Origin: Branchiostoma floridae
Lineage: Eukaryota; Chordata; Leptocardii; Amphioxiformes; Branchiostomatidae
Length of the DNA: 43,641 nucleotides
Direction of reading: 5' to 3'
Assembly: GCF_000003815.2 (NCBI RefSeq)
Contig: NC_049979.1
Location: 32,455,833-32,499,473, forward strand
Positions 7,838 to 18,181 of this stretch are shown piece by piece. Numbering within the stretch: the stretch's first letter is position 1; each line of letters starts with the position of its first letter. The notes beneath the pieces were generated by a model, which did no database searches, was not told where the DNA came from, and saw only the letters and a list, made by a program, of their open reading frames with translations. A program made the translations under genes and the position numbers.

Positions 7838-9330
7838 GTTTATTTATTTATTTATTTCTGTAATCTTTATCCAGGGTGGTCCAAGCTCAGTGCTCTTGCA
7901 CTGCTTTTCAGTGGAGCCCTGCGTGTTACATAAAAAGAAATTAAACATATTCATCACAAACATAGGCAAACATAAATAGACAGCAATAAATGAAATGATT
8001 AAATAACAATGGTAATGAAACTGATGTAAACAATAATACTAATCATAACAATAGATGCTGCTAGTGATGATGATATCAATACAAATGATGAATGAAAATA
8101 ATGGTACGAAACTAAAGAAAACAATAATGATAATAACAAAATGAATACTATCAAGTTGTCATTTTCATTGGGTGGTCAGAGGTCAGGCTAGCCAAGCCCT
8201 GCATTTGGTCTTTACAGATGGTGGAAGACTGTTCCATGCAGTAATACCTCTATAAGAGAACTTGCGCTTTCCACATTCTAACCGTACAAGTGGCAGTTTC
8301 AGGGATAGATTCTGACTGTGCCGGGTGGGATAGCTGTGGGAGTCAGAAGTCCTTTGAAAACTATTGATGTAATCAGGAAGTTCATTGTTAACTGCCTTCT
8401 ACATTGATTGTAGCAGGTGCAAGTTTCTCCTGGATGTTAAGGTTTTCCAGCCCAAGGCAGATAGCTCATCAACGCCAACATGATGGGTGTATTTCAAACC
8501 AAGAATAAGCCTAGCTGCCCGGTTCTGGAGTTTTTGTAGTCTATCGGACAGACATTTACCACAATTACCCCAAATCACATCGCAATAGTCCATTTTAGGC
8601 AAAACCATGGAGTTGAATAACATAACAAGAGTGCGCTGTGGTAGACAAGGAATTAGGCGCCGTAAGACTCCTAGTCTTGACGAGACTGCATTACATAACT
8701 TGTCAATATGGACTTCCCATGTTAAGCAAGGATCAAGCCAAACGCCCAGATACTTAAAGCTAGTGACAACTTCCAAACTGGTGCCAGAAAGAGTGGTTGA
8801 CAGTTGCTCTGTACTTGACTGCAGCCTACGCGCTGTGCCGAAGAGCATTGCTTTACATTTAGTAACATTGAGTGTCAATTTATTTGTGTGTAACCATGTT
8901 TCGATATTACGAAGGTCGGCATTCAGACATTAGTATTCACATCCCTTACTGTTTTAGATGCATAGAAAAGTGCAGTGTCATCAGCATACAACACAACCTG
9001 TCCATGTGTTATATAATCAGGCAAATCATTAATGTACAGTATAAACAAGAGTGGCCCGAGAATCGAGCCTTGGGGGACACCAACAGTGACTTCAAGAAAG
9101 TCACTCTGGACTCCATTTACGACAGTAGTCTGGTATCGGCTTGTCAGATAAGAACAAAACCATGTCAGTTCCTTATCTTGTACCCCATACATTCTTAGCT
9201 TGAGTAGAAGGATCTTATGGCATACCGTATCAAACGCTTTCTTGAGATCAAGAAAGATTGCTCCGGTAACAAGACCCTTCTCCATATTTTCAATGATGGA
9301 GTCAGTAACATGAACCAGGAATTTTCTCCT
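7838..9330 (-). mobile_element. 5'-truncated non-LTR retrotransposon (LINE) in intron 11, antisense to the gene
   Basis: On the minus strand the element runs from within the reverse transcriptase domain (about 9320) to a (aaat)n tail at 7838-7857, just before which it reads 'cctggataaagattacag'. The fingers/palm motif FLDLKKAFDTV, the GVPQGSILGPLLF block and the catalytic YADD box are all visible. The 5' part of ORF2 and any ORF1 are absent, as expected for incomplete target-primed insertion. The CR1/L2/Jockey-type group is likely from motif style and A/T-repeat tail; exact clade not determined. It fills most of this 1,963-bp intron. Confidence 0.85.
8183..9285 (-). pseudogene. Broken reverse transcriptase ORF of the LINE
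   Basis: Two open stretches (9285-8923 and 8878-8399) are one ORF broken by a single-base frameshift after the YADD region, around 8923. A TAG at 8401-8399 interrupts the C-terminal part. The same frame then runs on for 71 codons to a TGA at 8185-8183, and includes a conserved-looking W-N-S-L-P motif. With few lesions and long open stretches, the copy is not very old but is inactive. Confidence 0.8.
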
Positions 9331-9418
9331 AGACTATACATTAAAGTAAGTAAGTTAAACTTTGATGTTTACCAGTGATATACATATATTCAGACTGTCT
9401 ATTATTGTTATGATACAG

Positions 9419-9562
9419 GGAGTATTACTGGGACAGGCTGTCCAAAGGGAACCTTCAGTAACATGACAGGGCTGACCGAGGCATCAGAGTGTCGTGCCTG
9501 CACCCCAGGACACTACTGTGCAGACACCGGCCTCACCCAGGAGTCAGGGCAATGCTGGGCAG
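9419..9562 (+). CDS. Exon 12: CPKGTF...CRACTPGHYC
   Basis: Acceptor 'ttatgatacag', donor g|gtgaga, phase 1-1, 48 codons. It encodes GTGCPKGTFSNMT (sequon), SECRACTPGHYC and SGQCWAG. CPKGTFSNMTGLTEASEC matches exon 22 (CPVGRYGNQTGLRASTDC) at the same super-repeat position. The following intron 12 (9563-10162) shows nothing I can identify. Confidence 0.9.
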
Positions 9563-10162
9563 GTGAGATGTCAAATACGTTATATTTCAAACTGTATCTT
9601 CTACAATCATGCAAGAAAAGAAGCCACAAAAATATTTGCAAACAAAACAAAAACTATTTTACCTTTGACATCACAAAACCCAATCATTACAGGAAAAGTG
9701 GGGTCTTTTGTTCTCCACTGTTCCACAGAAAAACAAGTCAAACCCAGCAAGCAAAGATTGTCAAATCGGCATTTGTACTATAGTCACATGTTGCATTGGT
9801 ATTCATTCTTTATCTTTATCTTGTGACTCGCATTAAGGCTTTGGGTAAGAATTTGCAATAAACTTAATATGGTACCATTGAAATAATTAGGCTTATGGAG
9901 TTATGGGCATTTTCTTTCTTCACTCATACATTCACTCAATCCTCTTCTTTCTTCACTACTGTTATTTTACTGTAAATAATCTTTTGATATTGTTAACAAT
10001 GATCTTAAATTGTCATGTATAAGTCATATTGTTTTATATCACACCTCTAATGTAGACGCTTTGTAGTTATGTATTGTACAGTGCTATGCAATTTAGCCCT
10101 ATGGCTACAATGTTGTACTTTTATAGATGTGTGACCATTTCATCTCCTGATATCATTATTAG

Positions 10163-10342
10163 GGCACTACTGTTTGGAAGGCTCTGACCAGGCCACACCA
10201 GTGGGAGAAACATTCGGTGATGAGTGCACGGCAGGACACTACTGTCCCAATGGCACAGACACACCCGTGGCCTGTCCACCGGGAACGTTCCTACCGACCC
10301 GCGGCATGGAGAAGTTGTCAGACTGTGTAGACTGCAGTTCAG
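10163..10342 (+). CDS. Exon 13: GHYC pair, A/B super-repeat junction
   Basis: Acceptor 'tcattattag', donor g|gtatgt, phase 1-1, 60 codons. It encodes HYCLEGSDQATPVG, DECTAGHYCPNGT, VACPPGTFLPTRG and DCVDCSSG. DECTAGHYC and GTFLP match exon 1, so super-repeat B opens here. Intron 13 after it (10343-11165) holds a 15-base G run near 10998 and a GC-rich patch around 11015-11060, otherwise nothing recognised. Confidence 0.9.
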
Positions 10343-11165
10343 GTATGTGTATTCACCTTATGAAGGGCACTGAAGTTGTAGATACACCTGGCGCCTAGTT
10401 ATAAAAAGATCTATTTTCTTAAGGAGTGGAGCTGGTAAACACTAAAACATATGTAGAACTTTATTGCACGTCAATTGTATGCGATATAATGTATGGTAAC
10501 AACTATTATGCAGAATATAAAATAGAGGTATGGAATAAAAGTTAACATTCTTTTAAGATAACAATGAGGAATAACATAAGTCTTTGATATAGTGCTACAA
10601 TCAAGTAGGGCTAACCACGAGTTTCAGTATTCTTTCTAATATCAAAGCAGTCTGGTATATATTCGCCTATATTTGCATTTTGGGAGCTGTGGCATCTATA
10701 TGTGGTATCTCCTGCACTCTGATAGTACTTTTTGGCGACACTATGTAGATCTCATTTTCTGTATGTAGTTTTTAATTTTTAACTGTTTGTCTGTGTTTGC
10801 TTATATGGGCCAAGGGCCTGATGCAAATAAGAATTAGAGAATGAAAACATATGTATCAAGATATATAGAAAATTCTGTCTGTAGGATCGAGTCCCTTAAA
10901 ATCTGTTGTAGTTGATTTGAGAAAGGTGATGCATTTTATCATCTACATCTGCATGGATTGGTGTTACCCCCAAATGACCCCGCGAGGGGCAAAGTGGGGG
11001 GGGGGGGGGTTTAGCTGAGGCTCCCGGGTTAGGGCGGGCAGGCCGCCTGCCTGGCACGGAAGTTGTGCGTGGGAAAAAAGAGTGTTTGTAAATGTCGGTG
11101 CATGCGAATATGTGTTGCTATTTGTAGTCGTGACTAGGTGATGCATTTTATACATATGTTCCCAG

Positions 11166-11273
11166 GTTTCTACTGCGAGACCCCTGGCCAGACTAACGTG
11201 ACTGCTGAGTGTGCGGCCGGGTTCTACTGTCAGCAGGCAGCCAACACCAGCACCCCTACAGATGGACTCACAG
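11166..11273 (+). CDS. Exon 14: shortest symmetric exon, two FYC
   Basis: Acceptor 'atgttcccag', donor g|gtaaca, phase 1-1, 36 codons. It encodes FYCETPGQTNVT, ECAAGFYC and STPTDGLTG, splitting the first TGD landmark with exon 15. It corresponds to the start of exon 2 and to exon 23. The donor is followed by readable codons for some distance, but the GT and the protein register both favour ending here. Confidence 0.9.
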
Positions 11274-11399
11274 GTAACAGCACTGGACTTACACAAGAAT
11301 GTTCATTTGAAGAATGCAGCCATTCAATTCTATATCTAGCTACCCTAGGGGAGATTGTATTCCTTCAAAAACATAATTTTCTATCTGATAGAAATGAAG

Positions 11400-11530
11400 A
11401 ATCTATTCATTTATTTATTCCTTTATTGGTTTGGCTGTTCAGAAGGCACAGCCAGGGCTGCCCAACTAGCCTATGGCTGTTACAAACGGCTAGCCCTGCA
11501 AATGAGGAATATGATAACTCAAGTTTATTT
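11400..11530 (-). mobile_element. 3' end of a non-LTR element in intron 14
   Basis: On the minus strand this reads through 'ccaataaaggaataaataaa', a typical LINE 3' end with a short A/T-repeat tail. Upstream is 'gggcagccctggctgtgcc', which is also internally self-complementary with the nearby 'agggctagcc'. Only the tail is present. The remainder of intron 14 to 11842 is AT-rich with nothing recognised. Confidence 0.5.
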
Positions 11531-11842
11531 TGCATTTTTATTATACATCAAGCCCAGGTGTGCAAGATATTACATAGTTTGGATGTCTTGTTTTGCTTGC
11601 TTCATACAGATTTGTCCAGAGATATGTTTCTTGAGTGTTATCAAACATCTGATACGAATTTACATTTAGATTTTTATGTAAAGGTACATTCAATCTGTCC
11701 AATTTTCCATTATAATCTAAATAATTTGCCTTTAGAGTTGTGGTTATGTTTGTATCAGAGTCCTTACATTTTATTTTTTTCACTATGTGAAATGCAATAG
11801 AAAAACAACAAAATAGTGACATTTACTGTTCCATCCCTTCAG

Positions 11843-12112
11843 GTGACATCTGTCCAGAGGGTCACTACTGTGACCTTGGATCCCCCTCCCCGGTCCCCTG
11901 TGGTAATGGTACCTTCATGAACCACACGGGAGCCTCGGCCTGCTACGTGTGTCCTGCTGGCCACTACTGCGTGAACAGGGACAGGGCTGACAACTGTACC
12001 CAGGGGTACTACTGTCCCGAGGGCACGGGCGCCGACCTGTGGCCCTGCCCTGCAGGCTTCTACGGTGGGGCCCCTGGGCTCAGACAGGAGGCAGACTGTA
12101 CAGAATGTTCAG
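11843..12112 (+). CDS. Exon 15: three half-repeats
   Basis: Acceptor 'atcccttcag', donor g|gtaaat, phase 1-1, 90 codons. It encodes DICPEGHYCDLGSPSPVPC, GNGTFMNHTG (two sequons), CYVCPAGHYC, CVNRDRADNC, YYCPEGTGADLWPC, FYGGAPGLRQ and CTECSG. It spans what exons 2 and 3 do together in super-repeat A, so one intron position differs. The RGD loop of exon 3 is NRD here. Confidence 0.9.
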
Positions 12113-12884
12113 GTAAATCTTCTTGAAATCAAGTACTGAAGTAACATTTTAAGCCACACCAACTCATAGGCAGACTCCTGTGAGAATTTGCTCTTATTCA
12201 ATTTACTCCAACTTAGATTAAGTTCTCAAAATGGTAAGAAGTAGTGATTTATGTCAAAGTGTTGGTAAATTTCTCATTAAGATACTGGTGAAAACTGCAC
12301 AAGCTTACCATTTAGAGATAAGCTCAGGGAAGTCCGAGAGTGCGGACATGCTAGCGCATTTCTGTCCGTTGACACTGGGACACAGTCGGTGGCACATGAC
12401 CTATGAAGTGAGTTTATCCATGCAACTTAACCTCACAGATTTAAAAGAGCAATGCCAGCTTTGAATATTGGCACATGAAAACAGAGTCTGTGGGGCAAGT
12501 TTTACCCACATGCACAAGATTTCAGGAAGTGAAAAGAGTCAGATGCAAGTGTTCCTCCCAACCATCATCTGTTTCCATGATTTCCTACAAATGTCCTAAA
12601 ACCAACAGATTGCATTGATGGAGCCCTAGTGAAGTTGCTATATCGATTGCCAAGAATTCTTAGTATGTTTTAACATTGTATGAAAAATGAAAGACTGGTT
12701 ATGGATTTATCAGGACTTAGACAGTGTAATCTGTATCCATGCCCCATTCGGCTTGACCTTACCTCTTCTCTCATGTTCTCAGTATAAAGTAGTCCGCAGG
12801 CCAATTTTGGGTTTGCCACGGTTAAAACAAACAAACAAATAAACAACAAAACAAACACATTGTGCCATTTGGTATTTCCTGCAG

Positions 12885-13391
12885 GTGGGAGCTACTGTTC
12901 CATCCCAGGACTGCCTGCACCTGAGAATGACTGTGCTGCCGGCCACTTCTGCATAGAGGGTGTCGACACCGCCACTCCCAACGGCCTGAACAACACGGGG
13001 TTGGGGGGCATCTGTCCAACTGGCTACTACTGTCCCACGGGAACTGCTGCACCGAGAGCGTGCGAGGCAGGCACCTTTAACTATCAGGAGGGGCGAGCTT
13101 CATGCGATCTTTGCCCAGCGGGGTACTTCTGCTACCTGAACACCAGCGATCCCTACGCCAACATCTGTCCCAGCGGACATTACTGCCCTGCGGGCACGGA
13201 GTACGGGGAGGAGAACCCGTGTTTGGCGGGGACGTACAACCCGCTGCCAGGCCAGCAGAACAGCTCGGCCTGCGTGCTGTGTGACCCGGGAACGTACTGT
13301 CAGGGAGACGGGCTCAGTCAGCCCACAGGAAACTGCAGTGCAGGGTGGTACTGCACAGGGGGCGCTAGTGAGGCACAGCCCCTACCTCCAG
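12885..13391 (+). CDS. Exon 16: longest exon, seven half-repeats
   Basis: Acceptor 'tttcctgcag', donor g|gtacta, phase 1-1, 169 codons. Order: GSYC, GHFC, GVDTATPNG, GYYC, GYFC, GHYC, GTYC, GWYC, then SEAQPLPPG. Sequons NNT, NTS, NSS and NCS are present. It covers the same protein stretch as parts of exons 4-7 in super-repeat A and exons 25-28 in C, so three introns found in the other copies are missing here. Intron 15 before it (12113-12884) shows nothing recognisable except (aaac)n near 12826. Confidence 0.92.
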
Positions 13392-13773
13392 GTACTATAT
13401 ACATGAATTAGGAAATGACATCTCAGTAATCTAAAGTTACAGTCAAGAAGGAAAATGGAAAAGTTAAACAAAATTTTGTAGCTCTTGGAGGCAAATGTTG
13501 ACACATACATAATGACACATTCATTTGCACACTAAATAAAGCCCTAGACTTAGTTCAGTCTAATGTATCCGACAAGTTTTTGTGTGTAAGCAGTTGTGAG
13601 AAAATTGGCATTTTTGGCCATCGGTATGAATGGCTGGCTGCTTTTGAAACATTTAGGATTTTTCAAAGATTTTTATAAATTTTCTCGCAAGATTTTACTT
13701 CCTGGCAGTGACATCTATCACATGTATTTTATTTGAATACAAAAATGCTCAAAAAAGTGGTTTCTCCTGTCTG

Positions 13774-14111
13774 GTAATATATGGCGGAACCCTTCACAAT
13801 GTAATGCCATCAGTAGTCTCAGAAGCTGTCTATTGCCAGTTGTATGAATCCTGTCTGAAGTGCTGAAATATTGGTTGCTGTGTACTACCAAATGAGTGGA
13901 TTACTGTACAAATGAAAACACATTCCCTTGGCTTTGCCACAGGTAATATATGGTGGCACCCTTTGCAATGTGATGCCGTCAGTAGTATGTTAAGTTGTCT
14001 ATTGCCATTGGCATGAATCCTGTCTAAAGTGCTGAAATATCAGCTGCTGTGTACTACTGACTGAATGGATTACTCTACAACTAAAAACACATTGTCTTGG
14101 CTTCTCCCCAG
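13774..14111 (+). repeat. 169-bp direct duplication ending at the exon 17 acceptor
   Basis: Unit 1 (13774-13942) and unit 2 (13943-14111) share 'ggtaatatatgg', 'tgaatcctgtct', 'gtgctgaaatat' and 'acacatt...cttggct' at matching positions. Unit 1 ends in 'ggctttgccacag' and unit 2 in 'ggcttctccccag', the true acceptor of exon 17. A decoy 3' splice site therefore lies exactly one unit upstream. Confidence 0.8.
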
Positions 14112-14294
14112 GTAACGTGACCGCCTGCACCCTTCCAGCCAACTACAGCGACGTCTCCATGTGCAGCTGTTCGGAGATCGCGTACACCGGGAACCGCTGT
14201 CCTCCCGGGCACTACTGTCCGCAGGGATCCACCGCACCACGGAAGTGTGACGGGGGATGGTACTGTCAGGGGTATGAGCTGTCCACACCAACAG
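14112..14294 (+). CDS. Exon 17: irregular insert then GHYC/GWYC
   Basis: Acceptor 'cttctccccag', donor g|gtaaca, phase 1-1, 61 codons. It opens with NVTACTLPANYS (two sequons) and MCSCS, the super-repeat B version of the irregular insert, then CPPGHYCPQGS, KCDGGWYC and LSTPT. The insert's CxC pair is matched by DCVC in exon 29. Confidence 0.9.
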
Positions 14295-14589
14295 GTAACA
14301 ATAGTTAAAACCACAATAGCATTGCAAAAGTTACCTATTGACAACAAGTGGATGGATTTTGTAAATCGTCAGACATTTCTTTGCATGGCAGTCCCTGACA
14401 AAATATTTGGGGTATTATCTTAAATGTTTACATTTGACCATTAAAAAGAATCTATCCTATCGCTTAAAAACTTTGATAAAATAAAGATTTGTGTTTTTTA
14501 TCTTACTACCTTGATAAATGACGAATTTTGTGTTTTGTATCTTCCTACTTTAATATCTATAGCCTTCACCACTGCATTAGTAAAAATCT

Positions 14590-14650
14590 AAGTCGGACCC
14601 CCCTGAGTTCCTCTATACTACAGGACACTACTCTTAACAGGTTTCTCAAG
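14590..14650 (+). pseudogene. Decayed partial copy of exon 18 in intron 17
   Basis: 'gacccccctgagttcc' at 14596 repeats exon 18 at 14758, a 162-bp offset. The similarity runs on through 'tacaggacactact' (exon: 'caccaggacactact') and then 'caggtttctc'. Frame and the second cysteine are lost (TGT has become CTT). Homology to the first part of exon 18 is not visible. It is a decayed duplicate, not an exon. Confidence 0.7.
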
Positions 14651-14704
14651 TGCAAACATGTTTTATGTTTATGAGATGAATGACAAATTGATTCCTCCCC
14701 CCAG

Positions 14705-14893
14705 CGGAGTGTGCTGCGGGATACTACTGTCCCGAGGGGGTGGGGGTGACCATGCCCGACCCCCCTGAGTTCCCCTGTACACCAGGACACTACTGTGAGC
14801 TGGGCTCTCCTGTACAGACTCCCTGTCCCAACGGAACCTTTTCCAACACCAGCAAAAACACCCAGCTGTCCAACTGCAGGTCCTGTACTCCAG
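14705..14893 (+). CDS. Exon 18: YYC and HYC half-repeats
   Basis: Acceptor 'cctccccccag', donor g|gtgggt, phase 1-1, 63 codons. The split codon makes Ala (PTAECAAGYYC). It encodes PEGVGVTMPDPPEFPC, GHYCELGSPVQTPC, PNGTFSNTS (two sequons) and NCRSCTPG. Confidence 0.9.
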
Positions 14894-16190
14894 GTGGGTC
14901 ATATTACCTACGGAGATTCATGGAAATGATCCTGTTTTTCTGAATATTTCAGTAGAAATGCATAGAACTGATGCTCTATTGGTCCCTGTATTTCATCAGA
15001 AATTCGTAGAAGTGATAGAAATGATACTCTATTTGTCCCTGTATTTCATCAGAAATTCGTAGAAGTGATAGAAATGATGCTCTATTTGTCCCCGTATTTC
15101 ATCAGAAATTCTTAGAAGTGATAGAACTGATGCTTTTTTTGTCCCCGTATTTCATCAGAAATTCATAAGAGTGATAGAAATGATGCTCTATTTGTCCCCG
15201 TATTTCATCAGAAATTCGTAGAAGTGATAGAAATGATGCTCTATTTGTCCCCGTATTTCATCAGAAATTCATAGAAGTGATAGAAATGATGCTCTATTGG
15301 TCCCCGTATTTCATCAGAAATTCGTAGAAGTGATAGAAATGATACTCTATTTGTCCCTGTATTTCATCAGAAATTCGTAAAAGTGATAGAAATGATGCTC
15401 TATTTGTCCCAGGCCTGTATTTCATCAGAAATTCGTAGAAGTGATAGAAATGATGCTCTATTTGTCCTGTATTTCATCAGAAATTCGTAGAAGTGATAGA
15501 AATGATGCTCTATTTGTCCCTGTATTTCATCAGAAATGCGTAGAAGTGATAGAAATGATGCTCTATTTGTCCCTGTATTTCATCAGAAATTCGTAGAAGT
15601 GATAGAAATGATGCTCTATTTGTCCCTGTATTTCATCAGAAATTCGTAGAAGTGATAGCTCTATTTGTCCCTGTATTTCATCAGAAATTCGTAGAAGTGA
15701 TAGAAATGATGCTCTATAATAATTTGTCCCTGTATTTCATCAGAAATTCGTAGAAGTGATAGAAATGATGCTCTATTTGTCCCTGTATTTCATCAGAAAT
15801 TCGTAGAAGTGATAGAAATGATGCTCTATTTGTCCCTGTATTTCATCAGAAATTCGTAGAAGTGATTTGTCCCTGTATTTTAGCAGTAATTTGTAGAAAT
15901 GATTGCATGTTTGCCTGCATATTTCAGCAGAAGAGCATAGAAGCTGTCTGCATATATGTCAGCAGAAATGCATAGAAATGATTCTATTTTTGTCACTTTA
16001 TTTCAACAAGACTGCAAAGAAATGATACAGTATGTTTGTCCACATATTTCAGGAGAAATGCAAAGATTTTATTCTCCGTCCACATACATTTTGTATTTCA
16101 TCAGAAATGCATGAAAATGATTCTATGTTTGTCTACGTATTTCATCAGTAAAACATGAAAATGATCCCCTGTTTGTCCCCCCTATGTCAG
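14894..16190 (+). repeat. 53-bp minisatellite making up intron 18
   Basis: About 17 close copies run from 14990 to about 15890 with 53-bp spacing (starts at 14990, 15043 and on). Degenerate units lie on both sides, reaching from just after the exon 18 donor to the exon 19 acceptor. The unit reads 'ctatttgtccctgtatttca' then 'tcagaaattcgtagaagtg', so each has a pyrimidine-rich stretch followed by CAG. The last degenerate unit supplies the actual acceptor ('cctatgtcag'). Confidence 0.92.
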
Positions 16191-16352
16191 GCTTCTACTG
16201 TGGTGGAGAGGGTCTTGTGGCCCCGTCAGCACCTTGTGCACCTGGGTTCTACTGTCCAGCTGGTCAGATAACAGACACACCTGCAGAGTACACCTGTCCA
16301 GCTGGCTTCTACTGTCCCGAGGGAAGTCCTACACCTGAGATTTGTGCCAGAG
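16191..16352 (+). CDS. Exon 19: three FYC half-repeats
   Basis: Acceptor 'cctatgtcag', donor g|gtatgt, phase 1-1, 54 codons. It encodes FYCGGEGLVAPSAPC, PGFYCPAGQITDTP, YTCPAGFYCPEGSPTPEIC and ARG. Three consecutive GFYC units with no GTY step between the first two. It aligns with CAVGYYCPGGQNTSTP...CSPGHFC of exon 9. Intron 19 after it (16353-16985) shows nothing recognised. Confidence 0.9.
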
Positions 16353-16985
16353 GTATGTAGTGTTATGGATGACGTCTTTTTTTAATTGTACACAACTGCG
16401 TATCTAAGAGTATTTGTAACCTTTTAGAAGCTTTGTAATTGTTATTCTGAGCACAGATGTTGCCTTTGTGTTTTGTGTTCATAACATAAAGGTCATAGCT
16501 ATACCTTCGGTTTACACCAAGCTAACCATGCTAAGGATGCCAACTTTCAGTTTGTTTGTTTTATTTGCATCTCCAATAGTGTTACACTTTCTAGTTTCAC
16601 ACTTTTCTGACTGTGCCCATTTACAATACAATAAAATGAAAAGTAAAGAACGAAAACTTATACAATTTTAACAAATCAAATGTGGTAACTTGAAAGTGAT
16701 CAGGAGAGGTCAGAGGTCAACACAAAATAACAATAGCATCTGGGTTTTGTATATAAAGAAATACAAATGGATGATAATTGACAAATTATATTATACTACA
16801 GTTAATGTTGTCAAGACTTTTATACACCTGATGAACACTTGCTCTTTCTACTTTATTATTTTCTATAAATCACAATATATGTTAACAAAGCAATAGGCGA
16901 CACATGCATCAGACCAATGTGTAAATGTAATGTTAGCTACCTCCATCCCATTGGTTGTGTCTGACATCCTGATCCCATGTTGCAG

Positions 16986-17195
16986 GCACCTACCAGTCCA
17001 TCCCAGGACAGGCCCTGTGTGAGGTGTGCCCCTCCGGGTCCTACTGTGACCCACATGAGCTGAACAACGTGACGGGAGTCATCACCCCTGAGCCATGTGT
17101 ACCTGGACATTACTGTCCCAACGGCACGGAGTACGCCGCCCAGAACAAATGTCCTGCTGGCACATACAGCAACGCCAACTCACTGGCTAGTGCAG
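16986..17195 (+). CDS. Exon 20: GSYC and GHYC half-repeats
   Basis: Acceptor 'ccatgttgcag', donor g|gtgggt, phase 1-1, 70 codons. It encodes TYQSIPGQALCEVC, SGSYCDPHELNNVTG (sequon), GHYCPNGTEYAAQNKC and PAGTYSNANS. It corresponds to the end of exon 9 and the body of exon 10. Compared with exon 10, the spacer between the C-x-x-C unit and GHYC is shorter. Confidence 0.9.
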
Positions 17196-17251
17196 GTGGG
17201 TCTGCTTCTGTTCTCTTCCTTCCTTCAGGAAGCACATGTTTTACGTTATGA

Positions 17252-17655
17252 AAACAAGAAAGCTTCTGAAAAAAGCTGGCCGGTGCGTATTTTGGAAAAA
17301 GCCTGGATGTTAAACAAAATCACATGAAAAAAGAGTTTTTAAACATCGAATTACTGAATTGGTCTGTCTTCTATTAAAAAAACATTACATGACATTTATC
17401 TAACAAAGAAAAAAAATGTAACATGTGGGGTTCGAACCCACTATCCACGGCTGCAGAAGTAAATTGCTATCTGCACCCAGTGCCTTAGATCGGTCGGCCA
17501 CGCTGACTCAATTACGCAATCAGTCGTATAGAAGGGCTATTAGAAGGGTTTGGTTAAACTGACCGATCCATGCATCCATCCATGCATCCAAACAAACAGT
17601 TGAACGAACCACTTCTGTCATTTCAAAGACAAGTGCTACGCATCGGCAAAAAATT
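17252..17655 (-). mobile_element. tRNA-related repeat, copy 1 (intron 20)
   Basis: From 'aaacaagaaagcttctg' (17252) this block matches 18868 onward almost base for base for more than 150 bp. On the minus strand it contains 'gtcagcgtggccgac' (A-box type) and 'ggttcgaacccc' (B-box), the pattern of a tRNA-Leu gene with CAG in the anticodon position. The acceptor stem does not pair, so it is a tRNA-derived SINE-type head. The other end is an (atgcatcc)n tract near 17568-17590. Confidence 0.7.
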
Positions 17656-18001
17656 TTCCATCATAGCTATGATCCTGACTTTACTCTTGAATAACATAAA
17701 TTATGAAGTTTCTCTCTGATGTTGTATGTAGTTAACCAAATGATAATGGGTCCACATGCTTAAAACCTGCAGTTGAAAATCGAAGTCCAGAATGTCATTT
17801 TCTATTAGAAAAATGTCTGTACCCCCTCTTGATTCTACATTGGAAGACCTCATACCGCCATGAAACTCTTCATTTTGCAAATAACTTCTACATTTACATA
17901 ATGGAACGCTGGATATATAAACCTTTAACTAGCTTACCCATGCTATGCATTGATTATTCTCATTAGTAGAATGAGACTGAAGTGTTGCATGTTCCCTCCA
18001 G

Positions 18002-18181
18002 CTGAGTGTGCTGACTGTCCCCCGGGGATGTACTGCCTGGACGAGGGTCTGATGGCCCCCACAGGAAACTGTAGCGCTGGCTTCTACTGCGCAGGAAGGG
18101 CAGACAACCCAACACCTACTGACGGCACCACAGGAGACATCTGTCCACAGGGGCAGTATTGTGAGCAGGGATCAGAAATAG
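18002..18181 (+). CDS. Exon 21: three half-repeats with second TGD landmark
   Basis: Acceptor 'gttccctccag', donor g|gtcagt, phase 1-1, 60 codons. It encodes ECADCPPGMYC, PTGNCSAGFYC (sequon NCS), TPTDGTTGDICPQGQYC and EQGSEIG. It equals exon 11 in super-repeat A plus the preceding CAPCDPGMFC of exon 10. Its 3' edge is repeated in the following intron. Confidence 0.9.

Noticed and set aside
10995-11015. G-run as a G-quadruplex regulatory site
   Set aside because: A single homopolymer run in an intron, of a kind also seen near 37900; no regulatory context.
10920-11165. Repeat of 'ggtgatgcattttat' at about 10925 and 11137 as another duplicated acceptor edge (exon 14)
   Set aside because: Only about 15 bases are shared and what follows does not align with exon 14; too weak to claim.
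14946-15900. CRISPR array or satellite of selfish origin
   Set aside because: Units are directly adjacent with no unique spacers, the genome is eukaryotic, and the unit is related to the intron's own acceptor.
17424-17512. A functional tRNA-Leu gene on the minus strand
   Set aside because: A-box, B-box and anticodon-like CAG are present, but the acceptor stem pairs at only about three of seven positions and the sequence is part of a longer repeat.
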